The notes under the pieces: generated by a model
Database searches by the model: none
What the model was told of the DNA's origin: nothing
The model's input: the letters and a program-made list of their open reading frames with translations, nothing else
NCBI GenBank assembly: GCA_963920635.1
Contig: OY987308.1
Span: forward strand, 9,056,225-9,120,224
Length of the DNA stretch: 64,000 nt
Origin: Pseudeuparius sepicola
Taxonomy: Eukaryota; Arthropoda; Insecta; Coleoptera; Anthribidae
Reading direction: 5' to 3'
Position numbers and translations under genes: made by a program
Part shown: piece by piece, positions 34,215-46,617 of the stretch
Numbering within the stretch: the stretch's first letter is position 1
Layout of the letters: each line of letters opens with the position of its first letter

Positions 34215-36366
34215 AGACTAAAGAACTAATGTTCCTTTTTTGCGATAGCTACAACAAAATTTCATTATGAACGGTTTTTCTTAGTTTCTAAATCTCTACT
34301 TTTTTCGATACTATTTTACAGAAATCGTAAGCTGCCGCACAATACTGCAATGATTTTGAACAATTTTGTCTCCGTGACTTATTAGATCTCCTTTTGGTAA
34401 AAGAAGACTAAAGTTGCCCCGAATCAAAAAACATGTCCAGTTGAAAGTCTTAGAGGTTTTCGTGTATCTACTGTGATTTTCTAATTTTTCGACATTAAAC
34501 TGTTATAAATTATCAAAAAACAATCAGTGTTTAATTTCTCAGACATTTCAAGTATCTATTGTGGTTTCGTAATTTTTTGATACTATTTCAGTTTAAAGAA
34601 GTAAAACTTGTGAAAATTTGAACAAATTTGATTCACGTGTTCAACTTTTTATAAAAGGAGACTAGTGAAACAGCTACAACAAAATTTCATTATGAAACTT
34701 TTTTCTGGATGGAAAACTATTAGTTTCTAAATGTCTAATTTTTTCGATACTATTTTATCGTAAACGTAAGCTACCGTACAATACTGCAAATATTTTGAAC
34801 AATTTTGTTTCCGTCATTTATTTAGATCTCTTTTTGGTAATAGAAGACTTAAGTTGCCCCAAATCAAAAAACAAGCCTGTTGACAATCTTAGAGGTTTTC
34901 GTGTATCTATTGTGATTTTGTAATTTCTCGACATTTAAACTAGTAGAATGTTATAAATTATCAAAAATCAATCACTGTTGAAAATCTCAGACATTACGAG
35001 GACGTATTGTGGTTTTGTAATTTCTCAATACTATTTCAGTTTAAAGTAGTAAAAAGTGATTAACAAAAGTTCTTCAAAATAAAATCGTAAGCTCTGGAGC
35101 TAAACTTGTGAGATTAGAAAAATTTTGATTCCCGTGATCTCCTTTTCATAAAAGGAGACTAATGTTTTTTTTTGTGAAGCTGCAACGAAAGTTTATTATG
35201 AAAGGTTTTTCTGGTTGGAAAAGTCCTAGTTTCTGAATTCCTAATTTCTTCGATACTACTTTACTAGTAAATGTACAAAACTGCAAATTTTTTAACAATA
35301 TTGATTCCGTGGTTTATTTAGACCTCCTTTTGGTAAAACCAGACTTATTGAAACTTTTTTCTGGATGGAAAACTATTAGTTTCTAAATGTCTAATTTTTT
35401 CGATACTATTTTATCGTAAACGTAAGCTACCGTACAATACTGCAAATATTTTGAACAATTTTGTTTCCGTCATTTATTTAGATTTCTTTTTGGTAATAGA
35501 AGACTTAAGTTGCCCCAAATCAAAAAACAAGCCTGTTGACAATCTTAGAGGTTTTCGTGTATCTACTGTGATTTTGTAATTTTTCGACATTTAAACTAGT
35601 AGAATGTTATAAATTATCAAAAATCAATCACTGTTGAAAATCTCAGACATTACGAGGACCTATTGTGGTTTTGTAATTTCTCAATACTATTTCAGTTTAA
35701 AGTAGTAAAAAGTGATTAACAAAAGTTCTTCAAAATAAAATCGTAAGCTCTGGAGCTAAACTTGTGAGATTAGAGAAATTTTGATTCCCGTGATCTCCTT
35801 TTCATAAAAGGAGACTAATGTTTTTTTTTGTGACAGCTGCAACGAAAGTTTATTATGAAAGGTTTTTCTGGTTGGAAAAGTCCTAGTTTCTGAATTCCTA
35901 ATTTCTTCGATACTACTTTACTAGTAAATGTACAAAACTGCAAATTTTTTAACAATATTGATTCCGTGGTTTATTTAGACCTCCTTTTGGTAAAACCAGA
36001 CTAAAGTTGCCCCGAATAAAAAAAAACGCGCCCTGTTGACAGTCTTAGTGGCTCGCTTAGAGGTTTTCGTGTATCTACTGTGATTTAAACTAGTAAAATG
36101 TTATAATATCAAAAAACAATCACTGTTGAAATTCTCAGACATTTCGAATACCTAAAATGTTACTATTAATAGTTTTTCAGAATAAAATCGTATGCTCCAG
36201 AGCAAACCTTGTGAGATTTTGAACAATTTTGATTCCCGTGTTCTCCTTTTCATAAAAGAAGACTAAAGAACTAATGTTCTTTTTTTGTGACAGCTACAAC
36301 AAAATTTCATAAACCTTGTGAGATTTTGAACAATTTTGATTCCCGTGATCTCCTTTTCATAAAAGA
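34215..36366. repeat. Unit 29: A3 fused to truncated A2 (2152 bp)
   Basis: A1-B1-A2-B2-A3 (35156-35340), then AGACTTA and an A2 that begins only at TGAAACTTTTTTCTGG (block 35341-35500, 160 bp), then B2-A3-B3-s. No B block separates the two A blocks. The lengths account exactly for 2152. A3 has GTGAAGCTGC (1 bp deleted), as in unit 31. Confidence 0.9.
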
Positions 36367-36922
36367 AGACTAAAGAACTAATGTTCCTTTTTTGCGATAG
36401 CTACAACAAAATTTCATTATGAACGGTTTTTCTTAGTTTCTAAATCTCTACTTTTTTCGATACTAGTTTACAGAAATCGTAAGCTGCCGCACAATACTGC
36501 AATGATTTTGAACAATTTTGTCTCCGTGATTTATTAGATCTCCTTTTGGTAAAAGAAGACTAAAGTTGCCCCGAATCAAAAAACATGTCCAGTTGAAAGT
36601 CTTAGAGGTTTTCGTGTATCTACTGTGATTTTCTAATTTTTCGACATTAAACTGTTATAAATTATCAAAAAACAATCAGTGTTTAAATTCTCAGACATTT
36701 CAAGTATCTATTGTGGTTTCGTAATTTTTTGATACTATTTCAGTTTAAAGAAGTAAAACTTGTGAAAATTTGAACAAATTTGATTCACGTGTTCAACTTT
36801 TTATAAAAGGAGACTAGTGAAACAGCTACAACAAAATTTCATTATGAAACTTTTTTCTGGATGGAAAACTATTAGTTTCTAAATGTCTAATTTTTTCGAT
36901 ACTATTTTATCGTAAACGTAAG
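35762..36922. repeat. Segmental duplication III, copy 2
   Basis: Tail of unit 29 and start of unit 30; second copy of 29,685-30,845. It ends before the 3 bp A2 loss near 36925. Confidence 0.75.
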
Positions 36923-37850
36923 CAATACAATACTGCAAATATTTTGAACAATTTTGTTTCCGTCATTTATTTAGATCTCTTTTTGGTAATAGAAGACTTA
37001 AGTTGCCCCAAATCAAAAAACAAGCCTGTTGACAATCTTAGAGGTTTTCGTGTATCTACTGTGATTTTGTAATTTTTCGACATTTAAACTAGTAGAATGT
37101 TATAAATTATCAAAAATCAATCACTGTTGAAAATCTCAGACATTACGAGGACCTATTGTGGTTTTGTAATTTCTCAATACTATTTCAGTTTAAAGTAGTA
37201 AAAAGTGATTAACAAAAGTTCTTCAAAATAAAATCGTAAGCTCTGGAGCTAAACTTGTGAGATTAGAAAAATTTTGATTCCCGTGATCTCCTTTTCATAA
37301 AAGGAGACTAATGTTTTTTTTTGTGGCAGCTGCAACGAAAGTTTATTATGAAAGGTTTTTCTGGTTGGAAAAGTCCTAGTTTCTGAATTCCTAATTTCTT
37401 CGATACTACTTTACTAGTAAATGTACAAAACTGCAAATTTTTTAACAATATTGATTCCGTGGTTTATTTAGACCTCCTTTTGGTAAAACCAGACTAAAGT
37501 TGCCCCGAATAAAAAAAACGTGCCCTGTTGACAGTCTTAGTGGCTCGCTTAGAGGTTTTCGTGTATCTACTGTGATTTAAACTAGTAAAATGTTATAATA
37601 TCAAAAAACAATCACTGTTGAAATTCTCAGACATTTCGAATACCTAAAATGTTACTATTAGTAGTTTTTCAGAATAAAATCGTATGCTCCAGAGCAAACC
37701 TTGTGAGATTTTGAACAATTTTGATTCCCGTGATCTCCTTTTCATAAAAGAAGACTAAAGAACTAATGTTCTTTTTTTGTGACAGCTACAACAAAATTTC
37801 ATAAACCTTGTGAGATTTTGAACAATTTTGATTCCCGTGATCTCCTTTTC
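36367..37850. repeat. Unit 30: L with damaged end
   Basis: Canonical order. A2 has CGTAAGCAATACAATACTG (3 bp net loss near 36925). The final s breaks at CTCCTTTTC and runs into AAGGTTTTTTGCG, a 25 bp net loss across the s/A1 border at about 37850, so the anchor-to-anchor length is 1467. Confidence 0.9.
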
Positions 37851-39327
37851 AAGGTTTTTTGCGATAGCTACAACAAAATTTCATTATGAACGGTTTTTCT
37901 TAGTTTCTAAATCTCTACTTTTTTCGATACTATTTTACAGAAATCGTAAGCTGCCGCACAATACTGCAATGATTTTGAACAATTTTGTCTCCGTGACTTA
38001 TTAGATCTCCTTTTGGTAAAAGAAGACTAAAGTTGCCCCGAATCAAAAAACATGTCCAGTTGAAAGTCTTAGAGGTTTTCGTGTATCTACTGTGATTTTC
38101 TAATTTTTCGACATTAAACTGTTATAAATTATCAAAAAACAATCAGTGTTTAATTTCTCAGACATTTCAAGTATCTATTGTGGTTTCGTAATTTTTTGAT
38201 ACTATTTCAGTTTAAAGAAGTAAAACTTGTGAAAATTTGAACAAATTTGATTCACGTGTTCAACTTTTTATAAAAGGAGACTAGTGAAACAGCTACAACA
38301 AAATTTCATTATGAAACTTTTTTCTGGATGGAAAACTATTAGTTTCTAAATGTCTAATTTTTTCGATACTATTTTATCGTAAACGTAAGCTACCGTACAA
38401 TACTGCAAATATTTTGAACAATTTTGTTTCCGTCATTTATTTAGATCTCTTTTTGGTAATAGAAGACTTAAGTTGCCCCAAATCAAAAAACAAGCCTGTT
38501 GACAATCTTAGAGGTTTTCGTGTATCTACTGTGATTTTGTAATTTTTCGACATTTAAACTAGTAGAATGTTATAAATTATCAAAAATCAATCACTGTTGA
38601 AAATCTCAGACATTACGAGGACCTATTGTGGTTTTGTAATTTCTCAATACTATTTCAGTTTAAAGTAGTAAAAAGTGATTAACAAAAGTTCTTCAAAATA
38701 AAATCGTAAGCTCTGGAGCTAAACTTGTGAGATTAGAAAAATTTTGATTCCCGTGATCTCCTTTTCATAAAAGGAGACTAATGTTTTTTTTTGTGAAGCT
38801 GCAACGAAAGTTTATTATGAAAGGTTTTTCTGGTTGGAAAAGTCCTAGTTTCTGAATTCCTAATTTCTTCGATACTACTTTACTAGTAAATGTACAAAAC
38901 TGCAAATTTTTTAACAATATTGATTCCGTGGTTTATTTAGACCTCCTTTTGGTAAAACCAGACTAAAGTTGCCCCGAATAAAAAAAACGTGCCCTGTTGA
39001 CAGTCTTAGTGGCTCGCTTAGAGGTTTTCGTGTATCTACTGTGATTTAAACTAGTAAAATGTTATAATATCAAAAAACAATCACTGTTGAAATTCTCAGA
39101 CATTTCGAATACCTAAAATGTTACTATTAGTAGTTTTTCAGAATAAAATCGTATGCTCCAGAGCAAACCTTGTGAGATTTTGAACAATTTTGATTCCCGT
39201 GATCTCCTTTTCATAAAAGAAGACTAAAGAACTAATGTTCTTTTTTTGTGACAGCTACAACAAAATTTCATAAACCTTGTGAGATTTTGAACAATTTTGA
39301 TTCCCGTGATCTCCTTTTCATAAACGA
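37851..39327. repeat. Unit 31: L with truncated start
   Basis: A1 lacks its first ~25 bp (AGACTAAAGAACTAATG absent). The rest is canonical, with GTGAAGCTGC in A3 and ATTAGTAGTTTTTC in B3. Anchor-to-anchor length 1494. Confidence 0.9.
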
Positions 39328-40822
39328 AGACTAAAGAACTAATGTTCCTTTTTTGCGATAGCTACAACAAAATTTCATTATGAACGGTTTTTCTTAGTTT
39401 CTAAATCTCTACTTTTTTCGATACTATTTTACAGAAATCGTAAGCTGCCGCACAATACTGCAATGATTTTGAACAATTTTGTCTCCGTGACTTATTAGAT
39501 CTCCTTTTGGTAAAAGAAGACTAAAGTTGCCCCGAATCAAAAAACATGTCCAGTTGAAAGTCTTAGAGGTTTTCGTGTATCTACTGTGATTTTCTAATTT
39601 TTCGACATTAAACTGTTATAAATTATCAAAAAACAATCACTGTTGAAATTCTCAGACATTTCAAGTATCTATTGTGGTTTCGTAATTTTTTGATACTATT
39701 TCAGTTTAAAGAAGTAAAACTTGTGAAAATTTGAACAAATTTGATTCACGTGTTCAACTTTTTATAAAAGGAGACTAGTGAAACAGCTACAACAAAATTT
39801 CATTATGAAACTTTTTTCTGGATGGAAAACTATTAGTTTCTAAATGTCTAATTTTTTCGATACTATTTTATCGTAAACGTAAGCTACCGTACAATACTGC
39901 AAATATTTTGAACAATTTTGTTTCCGTCATTTATTTAGATCTCTTTTTGGTAATAGAAGACTTAAGTTGCCCCAAATCAAAAAACAAGCCTGTTGACAAT
40001 CTTAGAGGTTTTCGTGTATCTACTGTGATTTTGTAATTTTTCGACATTTAAACTAGTAGAATGTTATAAATTATCAAAAATCAATCACTGTTGAAAATCT
40101 CAGACATTACGAGGACCTATTGTGGTTTTGTAATTTCTCAATACTATTTCAGTTTAAAGTAGTAAAAAGTGATTAACAAAAGTTCTTCAAAATAAAATCG
40201 TAAGCTCTGGAGCTAAACTTGTGAGATTAGAAAAATTTTGATTCCCGTGAACTCCTTTTCATAAAAGGAGACTAATGTTTTTTTTTGTGACAGCTGCAAC
40301 GAAAGTTTATTATGAAAGGTTTTTCTGGTTGGAAAAGTCCTAGTTTCTGAATTCCTAATTTCTTCGATACTACTTTACTAGTAAATGTACAAAACTGCAA
40401 ATTTTTTAACAATATTGATTCCGTGGTTTATTTAGACCTCCTTTTGGTAAAACCAGACTAAAGTTGCCCCGAATAAAAAAAACGTGCCCTGTTGACAGTC
40501 TTAGTGGCTCGCTTAGAGGTTTTCGTGTATCTACTGTGATTTAAACTAGTAAAATGTTATAATATCAAAAAACAATCACTGTTGAAATTCTCAGACATTT
40601 CGAATACCTAAAATGTTACTATTAATAGTTTTTCAGAATAAAATCGTATGCTCCAGAGCAAACCTTGTGAGATTTTGAACAATTTTGATTCCCGTGATCT
40701 CCTTTTCATAAAAGAAGACTAAAGAACTAATGTTCTTTTTTTGTGACAGCTACAACAAAATTTCATAAACCTTGTGAGATTTTGAACAATTTTGATTCCC
40801 GTGATCTCCTTTTCATAAAGGA
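39328..40822. repeat. Unit 32: L with B3 patch inside B1 (1495 bp)
   Basis: Canonical order and length. B1 carries a B3-type stretch, AATCACTGTTGAAATTCTC near 39635, between B1 sequence on both sides, which looks like gene conversion. B2 has CCGTGAACTCC, shared with the XL units 42 and 43. Confidence 0.9.
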
Positions 40823-42317
40823 AGACTAAAGAACTAATGTTCCTTTTTTGCGATAGCTACAACAAAATTTCATTATGAACGGTTTTTCTTAGTTTCTAAA
40901 TCTCTACTTTTTTCGATACTATTTTACAGAAATCGTAAGCTGCCGCACAATACTGCAATGATTTTGAACAATTTTGTCTCCGTGATTTATTAGATCTCCT
41001 TTTGGTAAAAGAAGACTAAAGTTGAACCGGAACAAAAAACATGTCCAGTTGAAAGTCTTAGAGGTTTTCGTGTATCTACTGTGATTTTCTAATTTTTCGA
41101 CATTAAACTGTTATAAATTATCAAAAAACAATCAGTGTTTAATTTCTCAGACATTTCAAGTATCTATTGTGGTTTCGTAATTTTTTGATACCATTTCAGT
41201 TTAAAGAAGTAAAACTTGTGAAAATTTGAACAAATTTGATTCACGTGTTCAACTTTTTATAAAAGGAGACTAGTGAAACAGCTACAACAAAATTTCATTA
41301 TGAAACTTTTTTCTGGATGGAAAACTATTAGTTTCTAAATGTCTAATTTTTTCGATACTATTTTATCGTAAACGTAAGCTACCGTACAATACTGCAAATA
41401 TTTTGAACAATTTTGTTTCCGTCATTTATTTAGATCTCTTTTTGGTAATAGAAGACTTAAGTTGCCCCAAATCAAAAAACAAGCCTGTTGACAATCTTAG
41501 AGGTTTTCGTGTATCTACTGTGATTTTGTAATTTTTCGACATTTAAACTAGTAGAATGTTATAAATTATCAAAAATCAATCACTGTTGAAAATCTCAGAC
41601 ATTACGAGGACCTATTGTGGTTTTGTAATTTCTCAATACTATTTCAGTTTAAAGTAGTAAAAAGTGATTAACAAAAGTTCTTCAAAATAAAATCGTAAGC
41701 TCTGGAGCTAAACTTGTGAGATTAGAAAAATTTTGATTCCCGTGATCTCCTTTTCATAAAAGGAGACTAATGTTTTTTTTTGTGACAGCTGCAACGAAAG
41801 TTTATTATGAAAGGTTTTTCTGGTTGGAAAAGTCCTAGTTTCTGAATTCCTAATTTCTTCGATACTACTTTACTAGTAAATGTACAAAACTGCAAATTTT
41901 TTAACAATATTGATTCCGTGGTTTATTTAGACCTCCTTTTGGTAAAACCAGACTAAAGTTGCCCCGAATAAAAAAAACGTGCCCTGTTGACAGTCTTAGT
42001 GGCTCGCTTAGAGGTTTTCGTGTACCTACTGTGATTTAAACTAGTAAAATGTTATAATATCAAAAAACAATCACTGTTGAAATTCTCAGACATTTCGAAT
42101 ACCTAAAATGTTACTATTAATAGTTTTTCAGAATAAAATCGTATGCTCCAGAGCAAACCTTGTGAGATTTTGAACAATTTTGATTCCCGTGATCTCCTTT
42201 TCATAAAAGAAGACTAAAGAACTAATGTTCTTTTTTTGTGACAGCTACAACAAAATTTCATAAACCTTGTGAGATTTTGAACAATTTTGATTCCCGTGAT
42301 CTCCTCTTCATAAACGA
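40823..42317. repeat. Unit 33: L, first right-domain unit (1495 bp)
   Basis: Canonical order. First B1 with GTTGAACCGGAAC (41021-41033). B3 has GTGTACCTACTG. The s border is CTCCTCTTCATAAACG. Partner of unit 40 at an offset of 10,663 bp. Confidence 0.93.
41021..41033. repeat. Right-domain B1 marker GTTGAACCGGAAC
   Basis: Four substitutions within 8 bp relative to GTTGCCCCGAATC. This is the first of nine copies, one in the B1 of each L or XL unit from unit 33 to unit 48. None occurs before 41 kb. Confidence 0.9.
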
Positions 42318-43251
42318 AGACTAAAGAACTAATGTTCCTTTTTTGCGATAGCTACAACAAAATTTCATTATGAACGGTTTTTCTTAGTTTCTAAATCTCT
42401 ACTTTTTTCGATACTATTTTACAGAAATCGTAAGCTGCCGCACAATACTGCAATGATTTTGAACAATTTTGTCTCCGTGATTTATTAGATCTCCTTTTGG
42501 TAAAAGAAGACTAAAGTTGCCCCGAATCAAAAAACATGTCCAGGTTTTCTTGTACATTTCGAGGACCTATTGTGTTTTAAAGTTTAAAGTAGTAAAAGTG
42601 ATAACAAAAGTTCTTCAGAATAAAATCGTAAGCTCTGGAGCTCAACTTGTGAGATTAGAGAAATTTTGATTCCCGTGATCTCCTTTTCATAAAAGGAGAC
42701 TAATGTTTTTTTTTGTGACAGCTGCAACGAAAGTTTATTATGAAAGGTTTTTCTGGTTGGAAAAGTCCTAGTTTCTGAATTCCTAATTTCTTCGATACTA
42801 CTTTACTAGTAAATGTACAAAACTGCAAATTTTTTAACAATATCGATTCCGTGGTTTATTTAGACCTCCTTTTGGTAAAACCAGACTAAAGTTGCTCCGA
42901 ATAAAAAAAAACGTGCCCTGTTGACAGTCTTAGTGGCTCGCTTAGAGGTTTCCGTGTATCTACTGTGATTTAAACTAGTAAAATGTTATAATATCAAAAA
43001 ACAATCACTGTTGAAATTCTCAGACATTTCGAATACCTAAAATGTTACTATTAATAGTTTTTCAGAATAAAATCGTATGCTCCAGAGCAAACCTTGTGAG
43101 ATTTTGAACAATTTTGATTCCCGTGATCTCCTTTTCATAAAAGAAGACTAAAGAACTAATGTTCTTTTTTTGTGACAGCTACAACAAAATTTCATAAACC
43201 TTGTGAGATTTTGAACAATTTTGATTCCCGTGATCTCCTTTTCATAAAGGA
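42318..43251. repeat. Unit 34: S, right-domain type (934 bp)
   Basis: A1-B'-A3-B3-s with ATATCGATTCC in A3 and GAGGTTTCCGTG in B3. GTTGCTCCGAAT is shared only with unit 41. Confidence 0.93.
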
Positions 43252-45683
43252 AGACTAAAGAACTAATGTTCCTTTTTTGCGATAGCTACAACAAAATTTC
43301 ATTATGAACGGTTTTTCTTAGTTTCTAAATCTCTACTTTTTTCGATACTATTTTACAGAAATCGTAAGCTGCCGCACAATACTGCAATGATTTTGAACAA
43401 TTTTGTCTCCGTGATTTATTAGATCTCCTTTTGGTAAAAGAAGACTAAAGTTGAACCGGAACAAAAAACATGTCCAGTTGAAAGTCTTAGAGGTTTTCGT
43501 GTATCTACTGTGATTTTCTAATTTTTCGACATTAAACTGTTATAAATTATCAAAAAACAATCAGTGTTTAATTTCTCAGACATTTCAAGTATCTATTGTG
43601 GTTTCGTAATTTTTTGATACCATTTCAGTTTAAAGAAGTAAAACTTGTGAAAATTTGAACAAATTTGATTCACGTGTTCAACTTTTTATAAAAGGAGACT
43701 AGTGAAACAGCTACAACAAAATTTCATTATGAAACTTTTTTCTGGATGGAAAACTATTAGTTTCTAAATGTCTAATTTTTTCGATACTATTTTATCGTAA
43801 ACGTAAGCTACCGTACAATACTGCAAATATTTTGAACAATTTTGTTTCCGTCATTTATTTAGATCTCTTTTTGGTAATAGAAGACTTAAGTTGCCCCAAA
43901 TCAAAAAACAAGCCTGTTGACAATCTTAGAGGTTTTCGTGTATCTACTGTGATTTTGTAATTTTTCGACATTTAAACTAGTAGAATGTTATAAATTATCA
44001 AAAATCAATCACTGTTGAAAATCTCAGACATTACGAGGACCTATTGTGGTTTTGTAATTTCTCAATACTATTTCAGTTTAAAGTAGTAAAAAGTGATTAA
44101 CAAAAGTTCTTCAAAATAAAATCGTAAGCTCTGGAGCTAAACTTGTGAGATTAGAAAAATTTTGATTCCCGTGATCTCCTTTTCATAAAAGGAGACTAAT
44201 GTTTTTTTTTGTGACAGCTGCAACGAAAGTTTATTATGAAAGGTTTTTCTGATTGGAAAAGTCCTAGTTTCTGAATTCCTAATTTCTTCGATACTACTTT
44301 ACTAGTAAATGTACAAAACTGCAAATTTTTTAACAATATTGATTTGGTTTATTTAGACCTCCTTTTGGTAAAACCAGACTAAAGTTGCCCCGAATAAAAA
44401 AAAACGTGCCCTGTTGACAGTCTTAGTGGCTCGCTTAGAGGTTTTCGTGTATCTACTGTGATTTAAACTAGTAAAATGTTATAATATCAAAAAACAATCA
44501 CTGTTGAAATTCTCAGACATTTCAAGTATCTATTGTGGTTTCGTAATTTTTTGATACTATTTCAGTTTAAAGAAGTAAAACTTGTGAAAATTTGAACAAA
44601 TTTGATTCACGTGTTCAACTTTTTATAAAAGGAGACTAGTGAAACAGCTACAACAAAATTTCATTATGAAACTTTTTTCTGGATGGAAAACTATTAGTTT
44701 CTAAATGTCTAATTTTTTCGATACTATTTTATCGTAAACGTAAGCTACCGTACAATACTGCAAATATTTTGAACAATTTTGTTTCCGTCATTTATTTAGA
44801 TCTCTTTTTGGTAATAGAAGACTTAAGTTGCCCCAAATCAAAAAACAAGCCTGTTGACAATCTTAGAGGTTTTCGTGTATCTACTGTGATTTTGTAATTT
44901 TTCGACATTTAAACTAGTAGAATGTTATAAATTATCAAAAATCAATCACTGTTGAAAATCTCAGACATTACGAGGACCTATTGTGGTTTTGTAATTTCTC
45001 AATACTATTTCAGTTTAAAGTAGTAAAAAGTGATTAACAAAAGTTCTTCAAAATAAAATCGTAAGCTCTGGAGCTAAACTTGTGAGATTAGAAAAATTTT
45101 GATTCCCGTGATCTCCTTTTCATAAAAGGAGACTAATGTTTTTTTTTGTGACAGCTGCAACGAAAGTTTATTATGAAAGGTTTTTCTGGTTGGAAAAGTC
45201 CTAGTTTCTGAATTCCTAATTTCTTCGATACTACTTTACTAGTAAATGTACAAAACTGCAAATTTTTTAACAATATTGATTCCGTGGTTTATTTAGACCT
45301 CCTTTTGGTAAAACCAGACTAAAGTTGCCCCGAATAAAAAAAACGTGCCCTGTTGACAGTCTTAGTGGCTCGCTTAGAGGTTTTCGTGTATCTACTGTGA
45401 TTTAAACTAGTAAAATGTTATAATATCAAAAAACAATCACTGTTGAAATTCTCAGACATTTCGAATACCTAAAATGTTACTATTAATAGTTTTTCAGAAT
45501 AAAATCGTATGCTCCAGAGCAAACCTTGTGAGATTTTGAACAATTTTGATTCCCGTGATCTCCTTTTCATAAAAGAAGACTAAAGAACTAATGTTCTTTT
45601 TTTGTGACAGCTACAACAAAATTTCATAAACCTTGTGAGATTTTGAACAATTTTGATTCCCGTGATCTCCTCTTCATAAACGA
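43252..45683. repeat. Unit 35: XL (2432 bp)
   Basis: A1-B1-A2-B2-A3-(B3/B1)-A2-B2-A3-B3-s. The first A3 has CTGATTGGAAAAG, as in all XL units, and a private 3 bp loss (GATTTGGTTTATT near 44341). Confidence 0.92.
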
Positions 45684-46617
45684 AGACTAAAGAACTAATG
45701 TTCCTTTTTTGCGATAGCTACAACAAAATTTCATTATGAACGGTTTTTCTTAGTTTCTAAATCTCTACTTTTTTCGATACTATTTTACAGAAATCGTAAG
45801 CTGCCGCACAATACTGCAATGATTTTGAACAATTTTGTCTCCGTGATTTATTAGATCTCCTTTTGGTAAAAGAAGACTAAAGTTGCCCCGAATCAAAAAA
45901 CATGTCCAGGTTTTCTTGTACATTTCGAGGACCTATTGTGTTTTAAAGTTTAAAGTAGTAAAAGTGATAACAAAAGTTCTTCAGAATAAAATCGTAAGCT
46001 CTGGAGCTCAACTTGTGAGATTAGAGAAATTTTGATTCCCGTGATCTCCTTTTCATAAAAGGAGACTAATGTTTTTTTTTGTGACAGCTGCAACGAAAGT
46101 TTATTATGAAAGGTTTTTCTGGTTGGAAAAGTCCTAGTTTCTGAATTCCTAATTTCTTCGATACTACTTTACTAGTAAATGTACAAAACTGCAAATTTTT
46201 TAACAATATCGATTCCGTGGTTTATTTAGACCTCCTTTTGGTAAAACCAGACTAAAGTTGCCCCGAATAAAAAAAAACGTGCCCTGTTGACAGTCTTAGT
46301 GGCTCGCTTAGAGGTTTCCGTGTATCTACTGTGATTTAAACTAGTAAAATGTTATAATATCAAAAAACAATCACTGTTGAAATTCTCAGACATTTCGAAT
46401 ACCTAAAATGTTACTATTAATAGTTTTTCAGAATAAAATCGTATGCTCCAGAGCAAACCTTGTGAGATTTTGAACAATTTTGATTCCCGTGATCTCCTTT
46501 TCATAAAAGAAGACTAAAGAACTAATGTTCTTTTTTTGTGACCGCTACAACAAAATTTCATAAACCTTGTGAGATTTTGAACAATTTTGATTCCCGTGAT
46601 CTCCTTTTCATAAAGGA
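45684..46617. repeat. Unit 36: S, right-domain type (934 bp)
   Basis: Right-domain S markers present. The s block has GTGACCGCTAC at 46538-46548, as in unit 45. Confidence 0.93.

Larger units (their letters stand above)
40823..45105. repeat. Segmental duplication IV, copy 1 (offset 10,663)
   Basis: Units 33, 34 and most of 35 (L-S-XL) recur as units 40, 41, 42. GTACCTAC (42022 and 52685) and GTTGCTCCG (42891 and 53554) are found only in these two places and both at exactly 10,663 bp. Confidence 0.85.

Noticed and set aside
36370..36420. Bacterial-type promoters or terminators suggested by T runs and TATAAT-like strings
   Set aside because: TATAAT and T runs are part of the repeated AT-rich monomers and recur in every unit without any gene to serve.
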